Assembly (NCBI GenBank): GCA_003151895.1
Contig: PLYX01000078.1
Span: 1-31,938 of the forward strand
From: Solirubrobacterales bacterium
GTDB taxonomy: Bacteria; Actinomycetota; Thermoleophilia; Solirubrobacterales; Solirubrobacteraceae
Length of the DNA stretch: 31,938 bases
Direction: 5' to 3'
The stretch's first letter is position 1. Each line of letters starts with the position of its first letter. The notes beneath the pieces were generated by a model. It worked only from the letters and a program-made list of their open reading frames with translations, did no database searches and was not told the DNA's origin. This document shows positions 1 to 5,809 of this stretch, one piece after another. Made by a program: the position numbers and the translations under genes.

Positions 1-190
1 GCGCGCGCAGAAGACCCCGCTCGCCGTGCCCCTTTTGGACGATCTCCGACAGTCCTCCCCGACTCCCGGCTCGCTCTCGCATCCGACGCGAAGCTGGCGC
101 CTGACGACCCGATGCAGCGGGCTTAAGTAAACGGCATTGGCGCTAGCCCCGGATGGAGCTGCGCTGCAGATGTTGCGTGGCGTGGCCGTG

Positions 191-211
191 CGCCACCGCG
201 TGACGATGGCG
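191..211 (-). terminator. Candidate hairpin downstream of the truncated DoxX gene
   Basis: An inverted repeat (CGCCA...TGGCG, extended inward by a C-G pair and a G-C pair after one mismatch, around a 5-base loop) lies just past the stop of the minus-strand DoxX fragment. There is no T-tract, so its role as a terminator is uncertain. The first 190 bases of the window otherwise show no convincing gene. Confidence 0.25.
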
Positions 212-214
212 TGA

Positions 215-532
215 TCAGCTGGGCGCCTCGACGCTCGGTGTGGCGTCTGCCTCCTCCGTGCCCGTCTCGGACGGCGCAGCGTGGGCCGCGGTTGCGACGT
301 ATGAGCCGATGGCGCCCAGAGCTCCGGCGCCCAGGGCGGCAAGTGCCCAGCCGGAGCCGGAACGCTCTCGTCCCAGTGCGCCATCCAGCGAGAGCCCGCC
401 CGGTCCGACCTCGGCCAGCGCGAGCGCGGCGGCGATCAGGACCAGGTTGTACTCGTAGCCACCGTCGTTGAGCCAAGGACCCTGCTTGCCGTGCACCCGG
501 TGGATCGCGGTCAGCATCGTCGCGATCTCCAT
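215..532 (-). CDS. DoxX-family membrane protein, N-terminally truncated
   Basis: The 105-residue product matches the C-terminal half of DoxX-type membrane proteins: the signature HGKQGPWLNDGGYEYNLVL is followed by a hydrophobic helix, the GLSLDGALG motif and a last membrane segment. DoxX proteins are normally about 130-150 residues with four membrane segments, so the first two helices are missing. Upstream codons in the same frame do not restore them. The ATG at 532 is nevertheless preceded by GGAGG at a six-base spacing, so the short form could be translated. The Ala/Glu/Thr-rich tail after the last helix has no assigned role. Either this is a pseudogene with a fortuitous ribosome site or a genuine short variant; the former is more likely. 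Confidence 0.6.
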   Translation of the reverse strand: MEIATMLTAIHRVHGKQGPWLNDGGYEYNLVLIAAALALAEVGPGGLSLDGALGRERSGSGWALAALGAGALGAIGSYVATAAHAAPSETGTEEADATPSVEAPS

Positions 533-653
533 CTCTAACCTCCGTTTGGTTGACCTGAGTATGCAGCGCCACGGCTGCTCCGCACGATCACAGCCGCTGC
601 TCGACAATCCGGAGCGAGCACAATCACCCAAGTCCCCACCAGAGAGGAACAGC

Positions 654-1322
654 ATGCAAGTTGAGTGGTACGGCCAGTCGGCGTTTCGCCTGAGCACATC
701 GGAGGCGACGGTAGCGATCGACCCGTTCGCGGACCTCTCGGGGCTCACGGGCCGCGGGATGCGGTTCGACTACCCGGCGATCGAGGGCCTTGAGGCCCAG
801 CTGCTGCTCGTGACCCACGAGCACCCTGACCACAACGGCGTGGAGGCTGTCGGCGGAGACCCCGTGATCCTGCGCTCGACCGCGGGCCGCCTGGAGTCTC
901 CGATCGGCGAGGTGACGGCTGTCTCCTCCGAGCACGATGAGTCGGCGGGCACCGAACGGGGACCCAACACGATCTTCGTCTTCGAGCTGGAGGACTTGCG
1001 CGTGTGTCACTTCGGCGACTTCGGCCAGCGCGCGCTGCGCGACGAGCAGGCCGAGGCGATCGGCCGTGTCGACCTCTTGCTCGTTCCCGTGGGCGGTGGT
1101 CCCACGGTCGGAGCGCAGCAGGCGGCAGCGATCGTCGATCGTCTGTCACCGCGCTGGGTCGTCCCGATGCACTACCGCACGCCGCGCATCTCCTTCCTGG
1201 AGACCGCGGACGCCTTCCTCGGGCTCCTGGCCCATGTGAAGCACCTGCCGGGGGCGGTCTTCGACACCGCGGCGCTGCCGGTCGAGGATGCCCCGGTCGC
1301 AGTGGTCCCGGCGGCGCCGTAG
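654..1322 (+). CDS. MBL-fold metallohydrolase (UlaG/UPF0173-like)
   Basis: The 222-residue protein has the metallo-beta-lactamase fold of the small cytoplasmic UlaG/UPF0173-like hydrolases. The metal motif HEHPDH lies at residues 55-60 (His55, His57, Asp59, His60). Further likely ligands are His94 in SSEHD, the HFGD motif at 119-122 and His173 in PMHY. The N-terminal MQVEWYGQSAFRL is typical of the group. I chose the ATG at 654 because GAGAGGAAC precedes it and because the fold begins immediately; the frame stays open upstream but codes nothing recognisable. Substrate unknown. The gene diverges from the truncated DoxX gene and is followed by a strong hairpin. Confidence 0.8.
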   Translation: MQVEWYGQSAFRLSTSEATVAIDPFADLSGLTGRGMRFDYPAIEGLEAQLLLVTHEHPDHNGVEAVGGDPVILRSTAGRLESPIGEVTAVSSEHDESAGTERGPNTIFVFELEDLRVCHFGDFGQRALRDEQAEAIGRVDLLLVPVGGGPTVGAQQAAAIVDRLSPRWVVPMHYRTPRISFLETADAFLGLLAHVKHLPGAVFDTAALPVEDAPVAVVPAAP

Positions 1323-1324
1323 CA

Positions 1325-1351
1325 GCGGGGCGATCGCCTCGGCGGCCCCGC
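1325..1351 (+). terminator. Strong GC hairpin after the MBL hydrolase
   Basis: GCGGGGC at 1325-1331 pairs perfectly with GCCCCGC at 1345-1351, and the loop contains a second stem (CGCC/GGCG). It starts two bases after the hydrolase stop, between convergent genes. A T-tract is absent, as is common for hairpins in high-GC actinobacteria. Confidence 0.45.
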
Positions 1352-1410
1352 GCCAGGACGCCTCGCGGTCGAGCCTCAGGAGCGGCGGTCAGGGCAAGAT
1401 CCGCTCGATG

Positions 1411-1800
1411 CTAGCTCTCCTGATAGCGCGCGACGGTGAAGCCGATGAGGACGGGCACGTGCACCGCGAACACGACCAGCGAGAGCGTGAGCACGACGAG
1501 CGGCCCGCCGCTCAGGTGGTTGCGAAGGAAGGCGTACTCGATCATTCCCGCGATGATCGCGTACGCCACCAGCGCCCATCTGGCGATCTCGAAGAAGCGC
1601 CGCCAGGGGAATCCGTGCACGCGGGCGAGCGCCGCGAGGTTGCCGGCGAGCAGCAGCGCCGAGGCGCCCAGCAGCGCGATCGCCGGGCCCAGCGAGACGT
1701 GGTTCGGGAGGTGGGCCGAGAGGTAGATGCCGGCTGCGACGATCAGCGCGAGCGATGCCATCCCGATCTGGGTGACCGGAGGCAGACGGCGCTCGCTCAT
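1411..1800 (-). CDS. Small integral membrane protein, four predicted helices
   Basis: A 129-residue protein beginning MSERRLPPVTQIGMASL, with four hydrophobic stretches separated by short charged loops (for example RVHGFPWRRFFEIARW). I do not recognise a named family. Its start codon overlaps the stop of the upstream membrane-protein gene in the four bases ATGA (1797-1800), so the two are almost certainly translationally coupled and may form one membrane complex. No catalytic motif is visible. Function unknown. Confidence 0.7.
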   Translation of the reverse strand: MSERRLPPVTQIGMASLALIVAAGIYLSAHLPNHVSLGPAIALLGASALLLAGNLAALARVHGFPWRRFFEIARWALVAYAIIAGMIEYAFLRNHLSGGPLVVLTLSLVVFAVHVPVLIGFTVARYQES

Positions 1801-2417
1801 CCGGCGGCCAGCCTGGTCATGATCACGAACGTCGCCACCTGCATGAGGCCGGTGGCGCCGGCCGTGTAGATGAAGCGCTTCATCAGCCGCTCGATCACCT
1901 CGGGGTTGGGGCGGGGCTTCTTCATCTCGACGAGCACCGCGATGTTGGCGGGCTCGAGCAGGCCGAGGGCGATCACGGCCATCACGCCGACGACGATGTA
2001 GCTGGCCACCATCCAGCCGTGCAGGTGGTAGCTCGTCTGGACGGTCCCCAACCTGGTGCCGAGCTGCCATCCCGCCGCGAGCGTGACGGTCACGACCGTG
2101 GGCATGATCAGCACCATCTTCGGCATCAGCCGCGTGGTGAACTCGACCCGGGCCGGGATCGACAGCCGTCCGATGATCGGTCCGAGAACGAAGCCGAGGA
2201 ACAGGTCGATGACCGTCCACGCCGCCCCGCCGACGACGTGCAGGAACTCCAGCGGCCACAGCTTGTTTGCGGCGATGCCCGCGATCAGCAGGCCCAGGAC
2301 GACCGCCACGATGGGCAGTCCGGCGCGGGGCACGATCTGGAAGTCTGGGCGCTCGAGTGCGGCAGGAAGCCCGTCTCCCACCGCGGCCCCCGGGGAGGAG
2401 ACAGCGACGTGTGCCAT
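1797..2417 (-). CDS. Integral membrane protein, five predicted helices (DUF2269-like?)
   Basis: A 206-residue protein with a soluble N-terminus of about 30 residues and five predicted membrane segments (around residues 32-54, 61-84, 98-122, 133-156 and 185-206). Motifs such as VVGGAAWTVIDLFLGFVLGP and the MPKMVLIMP helix recall predicted integral membrane proteins of the DUF2269 type; this is resemblance only. The ATG at 2417 has no Shine-Dalgarno site. Instead TAGATT, a good -10 element, sits exactly six bases upstream, suggesting a leaderless transcript. It is the first gene of a two-gene operon with the 129-residue membrane protein. Confidence 0.7.
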   Translation of the reverse strand: MAHVAVSSPGAAVGDGLPAALERPDFQIVPRAGLPIVAVVLGLLIAGIAANKLWPLEFLHVVGGAAWTVIDLFLGFVLGPIIGRLSIPARVEFTTRLMPKMVLIMPTVVTVTLAAGWQLGTRLGTVQTSYHLHGWMVASYIVVGVMAVIALGLLEPANIAVLVEMKKPRPNPEVIERLMKRFIYTAGATGLMQVATFVIMTRLAAG

Positions 2418-2423
2418 GACGCG

Positions 2424-2429
2424 AATCTA
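2424..2429 (-). promoter_or_regulatory. Candidate -10 box for leaderless transcription of the membrane-protein pair
   Basis: On the minus strand TAGATT (TANNNT class) is followed by six bases and then the ATG at 2417. That spacing would place transcription start at or next to the start codon. No clear -35 was seen. Confidence 0.35.
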
Positions 2430-2505
2430 GCGCGTGGGCGGACGGAACGCCGGTCGACGCGATCGGACAGCGGCCCGAACAGCAGGAGCGCGACCAGCAC
2501 GGCCT
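2430..2505 (-). pseudogene. Possible MFS-transporter scrap
   Basis: Read on the minus strand, about 25 codons encode a hydrophobic stretch followed by FGPLSDRVDRRSV. This closely resembles the loop-2/3 signature of major facilitator transporters (G-x-L-x-D-R-x-G-R-R) with the second Gly changed to Asp. Nothing transporter-like flanks it on either side, so it is at best a remnant. It lies directly upstream of, and partly provides, the promoter region of the membrane-protein operon. Confidence 0.3.
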
Positions 2506-2694
2506 TTCGCCTTTACCCGGCAACGAGACCGACTGGGAGACGTTCCTCCCCAAGCTCACCAGGGAGCCCGGCTTCTGAGACCGCCTGAAAGCTCTCGTAA
2601 CCGAGTTGGCAGGTCACGGGTACGTCCCCATCAAGGGACGAGGTCGTCGTCGGCCCGCCTGGCTCCTCCTTTCCAGGTCGAAGCGCGACTCGCC

Positions 2695-2729
2695 GCCGGG
2701 ATGCTCGTTGGCCTCGTGCTCGCGCCCGT
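2695..2729 (+). repeat. 35-bp dispersed repeat, copy 1
   Basis: This stretch matches 14715-14749 with 3 mismatches in 35 bases (core GCCGGGATGCTCGTTGGC). Read on the minus strand both copies encode a similar short peptide (ANEHPG core), hinting at decayed copies of one coding or mobile sequence. Confidence 0.6.
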
Positions 2730-2773
2730 GCTTCGCCGAGGGGAGCGAGCCAGAGGACGTTTGGAGTTGGGGG

Positions 2774-2797
2774 GTGCGTTCAGGCCCGATGTCCGGA
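2774..2797 (+). repeat. 24-bp dispersed repeat, copy 1
   Basis: It matches 4499-4522 with 2 mismatches in 24 bases (shared core GTGCGTTCAGGCCCGAT). Read on the minus strand both copies give the peptide DIGPERT. The copy lies just downstream of the double-TetR stop codon. Confidence 0.55.
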
Positions 2798-2806
2798 GAG
2801 GATCCT

Positions 2807-4171
2807 TTACGCCGTCGCCTCCGCGGCTTCGGTGGCTCCCACGAACGGCGCGAGGGCGACGTAGGCGGCTTCTGGCGCCACATGGGGCAGCTCGGCGGCT
2901 TTGTTGCTCGCGGCGTGGTGGAAGGCGAGCTCGAACAGTCCGTGGACGATGGCTTCGGGAGCGATGGGGGGTGGTTGTCTGCGTTGTGGGGCCTCGTCGA
3001 GCAGCAGGCGCGCGTAGGCGCCGGCGTGTTCGTGGGTGCGGCGTGTCATGGCGGGTCCGGCGAGTGGAGCGTCGACGAACGCGAGCCGTGTGAAGCACGG
3101 CTCTGAGGCGAGGAACTCGAGCAGCGCATGGATCGCGTTGCGCACACCGGTGCGCCAATCGGGCGTGCCGGCGCGTGCTCGCTCGATGATCGCCTGTCCC
3201 TTCATGTGCCCGATCTCCACGGTGGAGGCGAACGCGTCGTCCTTGTTCTTGAAGTGGGCGAGGAACGCGCGTCTGGACAGGTCGGCGTGCTCGGCGATCG
3301 ATTGCGCGGTGAGCGTGGTGTAGCCGTGGGCGGAGATGAGTTGTGCGACGGCGTCGAGGATCCGTTCGCGGTTTGAGTGGTGGACGAACTCACGGGACTG
3401 CTTCCCGATCGAGGGCTGGTAGCCGCCGAGCGCGAGCATGAGCGTCCCGGGCGCTCGTCCGCCGACGAGCCCGTCGGATCCGGCGCACGACCACGACCAC
3501 GAAGGCGACGGCGTCTCGCCCGCGGTCAGGCCCGGCGGCACGGGATGGTAGCTGCGAGTCCAGCGCGCGAGCTCGGGCGCGAGAGCCGTCAGCTCGTCCC
3601 CGCGTTTTGCGTGCAGGTATGCGTCGATCGTGCGGTGGACGCCGCCGGCCAGCGCCCGGGCGAGCGTGGACGGCGGCACGGGCTGTTTGGCGCCGGCGGA
3701 CAGGCATTCGTCGATCAGCCCCCCGTAGTCGCCCATCAACCGGTCGTGACGCTCCAGACCGGCCGGGTCCACGGCGGCGATCTCGATCGTGGACAGCGCG
3801 ATCGTGCTCGGGTTTTCGCGCGCCAGCCGGCACAGGCGCCGCATGAGGGCTTCGATCTGGCGTGTCGGTCCCCCCGTGCGCCGCGAAGCGGCCCGAACCT
3901 CTTCGAGCGCGACGGGGGCGCTCGCGTCGAACGCTGCGAGCAGCAGGCTCTTGCGGTCCTCGAAGTGCTCGTAGAACGTCTTGCGCGAAACCTCCGCGCG
4001 CTCGATGACCTCGGCGACGGTCGTGGCGGCGTAGCCGCTCTCGCCGGTGAGCTGCGCCATCGCGTCGAGCAGGCGTTGGCGCTGATCGGCGGCGACCTGC
4101 TCCGAGGTGAGCCGGTGCGGGCCGGGCGGGAGCCTACCCCCTGTCCGGCTGCCATGCGAGATCACGACCAT
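2807..4171 (-). CDS. Tandem double-TetR transcriptional regulator
   Basis: The 454-residue protein contains two complete TetR-type regulators in one chain. The first DNA-binding domain spans about residues 31-80, with the recognition region AEVIERAEVSRKTFYEHF. The second spans about 266-312, with AQSIAEHADLSRRAFLAHF. Each is followed by its own helical ligand-binding region. TetR proteins normally have about 200 residues and dimerise, so this chain could act as an intramolecular pseudo-dimer, possibly on an asymmetric operator. The ATG at 4171 is supported by GGAG five bases upstream. The last codons (VALAPFVGATEAAEATA) are duplicated near 15.7 kb. Ligand and targets unknown. Confidence 0.85.
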   Translation of the reverse strand: MVVISHGSRTGGRLPPGPHRLTSEQVAADQRQRLLDAMAQLTGESGYAATTVAEVIERAEVSRKTFYEHFEDRKSLLLAAFDASAPVALEEVRAASRRTGGPTRQIEALMRRLCRLARENPSTIALSTIEIAAVDPAGLERHDRLMGDYGGLIDECLSAGAKQPVPPSTLARALAGGVHRTIDAYLHAKRGDELTALAPELARWTRSYHPVPPGLTAGETPSPSWSWSCAGSDGLVGGRAPGTLMLALGGYQPSIGKQSREFVHHSNRERILDAVAQLISAHGYTTLTAQSIAEHADLSRRAFLAHFKNKDDAFASTVEIGHMKGQAIIERARAGTPDWRTGVRNAIHALLEFLASEPCFTRLAFVDAPLAGPAMTRRTHEHAGAYARLLLDEAPQRRQPPPIAPEAIVHGLFELAFHHAASNKAAELPHVAPEAAYVALAPFVGATEAAEATA

Positions 4172-4431
4172 CCCGTCTCCACTACCTCAAATCCCCTGCA
4201 CCACGGAGGATACGCCTGACGCCCCTATAAGTCGAGGTCAAAGCCTTGAAACTCCCGGCTCGGCGCAAAGTTTAGTACTCGGAATGATGTGTAGGGGGCA
4301 GTGTGCGACCCTCCCGGCGGAGGAGATATGCCGACCTTTGCCCGCGGGGCAGGCTCGCGTCCGGCGACTGGGTCTGGGGCGTTGGGTCGTCTGTGCTCGT
4401 CATGTGGGCTGGCTCCTAGGGCAAACTTAGG
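4172..4431. other. Intergenic stretch upstream of the double-TetR gene
   Basis: I see no supported gene here. It is less GC-rich than the flanks and contains the TetR ribosome site at its left edge. A 44-codon plus-strand frame at 4328-4462 has a GGAGG-like upstream site but no recognisable product. Confidence 0.35.
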
Positions 4432-4454
4432 TCACGGCAAGTCGATCGAAAACG

Positions 4455-4494
4455 ATAGCTGACTTTTCCGCTTGACATAGCTGACGTTTTCTGC
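4455..4494 (+). repeat. Two 17/18-bp direct repeats, IS-end-like
   Basis: ATAGCTGACTTTTCCGC (4455-4471) recurs as ATAGCTGACGTTTTCTGC (4477-4494), with starts 22 bases apart. The sequence is A/T-rich compared with its surroundings. Short repeated binding-site-like units of this kind are found at the termini of some insertion sequences, including the IS21 group. No transposase is present, so an orphan IS end is only a hypothesis. Confidence 0.5.
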
Positions 4495-4498
4495 AAGA

Positions 4499-4522
4499 GT
4501 GCGTTCAGGCCCGATATCCAGA
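4499..4522 (+). repeat. 24-bp dispersed repeat, copy 2
   Basis: Partner of 2774-2797 (2 mismatches in 24). It lies immediately after the direct-repeat pair, so it may belong to the same decayed element. Confidence 0.55.
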
Positions 4523-4934
4523 ACTTTGGATCGAGGGTCGAGGAGCACGGTCGACAGGCCGGAAGCCCGGCAGATCAGGGCTGTCGCGTCGGATCGATCG
4601 CCTCGATTGGATGCCAAGCGGAAGACGGAAGGAGGTTGAGCCGAGGATGCGCACGCCGCGAGGAGCGACTCAAGATCACCGCGCGCGCGTGCCACGGACC
4701 CGGAGCGACCTGAAGTGGGAAACACGTCTGGACTTCCGTACGGCATTCTGCGAGGGTGCTCTGCGGGTCGCGGGGAGGGTCATGGCCTGACCGGCGGCTC
4801 GGTTAGCAGAACAGCAACACATAGGGGTCGGACCCCGCGCTCTCTGATCAAGGACGAGTGCTCGGCCCGGCCAATTCAAGTCTCGGAAGAGGCGGGTAGT
4901 CAACGCCTTGGACGAAGGAAAGGTAGACAGACAA

Positions 4935-5645
4935 ATGAGGAAGATTCACATAATAGGGATCGCTTTTGCCGCGATCTTTGCGTTCAGCATGGTCGCGGCA
5001 AGCAGTGCGTCGGCGTTCGCCTTATGGGACCAATGCACGAAAACAGCGCCGGTGTTGGAATTCACGGAAAGCAACTGCGTCACAAAAGGGACTCCAGCCG
5101 CATGGGGCTGGGAAGAAATCAAAGCAAAACTGGCAACCAAATCGTTATTAACAGTCTTGACCATGTCGAGCAATGGTATAACGATAGACTGTTCAGGCTT
5201 TACGGATGGTTTCGTCGGGCCTGGCAGTGAAGACGAAGTCACAGAACTCTTACATGACGAAGCAAACGGAACAGAGGGACCAGCCATCACACCAACAAAC
5301 CCGGTGTTATGCGAAATATTAGCAGGTGGTCTCTTCTGCGGAAGTGGTACCGCGGACGCATATCCCGTAAACCTCCCATGGAAGACAGAACTGGTTGCGG
5401 CAGGTGACTTACTAGGACCCCATGCAGGTGGCGGCAATCCAGGCTGGCACGTTAAATGTCCGTCGACTCTTACAAACGAATGCACAAAGGCAGACACAAT
5501 TCTGAAAGTGGAAAACTTAGAAACAGAATTAGAGGTGGATCTGACGTTCCCACCGGAAAAGGTAACCTGCACCCTTGGCGAAGGGGAAGTTCTCGGTACT
5601 ACCTCGATCTTCCTCGTGAATGGAAACGCACTGAGGGCGATGTAG
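4935..5645 (+). CDS. Small secreted protein of unknown function, low-GC
   Basis: A 236-residue exported protein. The N-terminus MRKIHIIGIAFAAIFAFSMV followed by AASSASA is a textbook Sec signal peptide with cleavage near residue 25. The mature part has repeated Cys residues (DQC, SNC, DCS, LCEI, FCG, KCPS, NECT, TCT), suggesting several disulfides, and a short C-terminus. I chose the ATG at 4935, preceded by AAGGAAAGG, because the earlier in-frame start would bury the signal peptide. No known domain is recognised, although small secreted Cys-containing proteins of this style are common in Thermoleophilia. Codons are strikingly rich in A and T compared with neighbouring genes, consistent with recent transfer or a fast-evolving gene. 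It precedes a four-gene exoprotein operon but is separated from it by a hairpin. Confidence 0.75.
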   Translation: MRKIHIIGIAFAAIFAFSMVAASSASAFALWDQCTKTAPVLEFTESNCVTKGTPAAWGWEEIKAKLATKSLLTVLTMSSNGITIDCSGFTDGFVGPGSEDEVTELLHDEANGTEGPAITPTNPVLCEILAGGLFCGSGTADAYPVNLPWKTELVAAGDLLGPHAGGGNPGWHVKCPSTLTNECTKADTILKVENLETELEVDLTFPPEKVTCTLGEGEVLGTTSIFLVNGNALRAM

Positions 5646-5692
5646 TGTTTGATTAGGTGAGTGTGGGGTTGACCCCATACTCGCTTGAAAGT

Positions 5693-5729
5693 CTGGCCGG
5701 GGCCTGCCTGATGGTCGGGTCCCGGCCAG
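5693..5729 (+). terminator. Long hairpin between the small secreted protein and the exoprotein operon
   Basis: CTGGCCGGG (5693-5701) pairs perfectly with CCCGGCCAG (5721-5729). The intervening bases extend the stem by several more pairs, including G-U pairs and one mismatch, with a small TGATG loop. A weaker TGGGG/CCCCA hairpin lies at 5664-5677. Position after a stop codon and stem strength suggest transcription termination; the following TTGTGTGTG is only weakly T-rich. Confidence 0.55.
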
Positions 5730-5757
5730 CTTGTGTGTGGAAGAAGACTAGTAGACA

Positions 5758-5785
5758 TTGGATGAGTGGGTGGTTTATGTAGGAT
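5758..5785 (+). promoter_or_regulatory. Putative promoter of the exoprotein operon
   Basis: TTGGAT (5758-5763) and TAGGAT (5780-5785) are 16 bases apart, a plausible -35/-10 pair. The expected start near 5792 leaves a short leader containing the GGGGGAGGGGAA ribosome site before the ATG at 5810. It lies just downstream of the hairpin at 5693-5729. Confidence 0.35.
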
Positions 5786-5809
5786 GGGAAATGGGGGAGG
5801 GGAAGACAA

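Larger units (their letters stand above)
2506..2806. other. Intergenic debris zone without an intact gene
   Basis: Between the membrane-protein pair and the double-TetR gene there is no gene I can support. One plus-strand frame ends in DWETFLPKLTREPGF then a stop at 2576-2578, which reads like the end of a real protein, but no beginning exists. The stretch also holds one copy each of two short dispersed repeats (2695-2729 and 2774-2797), whose partners lie near 14.7 kb and 4.5 kb. Confidence 0.4.
4432..4746 (-). pseudogene. Possible degraded PurN-like formyltransferase fragment
   Basis: About 60 residues of the minus-strand reading (LESLLAACAS, then FRLASNRGDRSDATALICRA, then GLSTVLLD) follow the layout of the N-terminal part of phosphoribosylglycinamide formyltransferases (glycine loop, N-L-Q-A-L-L, S-N-R/K, A-G-I-P-T-x-V-L). 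The glycine loop is poor and the catalytic Asn-His-Asp region is absent, so no active enzyme is possible. The frame runs on into the direct-repeat sequence at 4455-4494. I regard it as a decayed remnant, with coincidental resemblance as the alternative. Confidence 0.25.

Noticed and set aside
4328..4462. 44-codon plus-strand frame with a GGAGG-like upstream site
   Set aside because: The product has no recognisable features and the frame overlaps the A/T-rich direct repeats; too little to call a gene.
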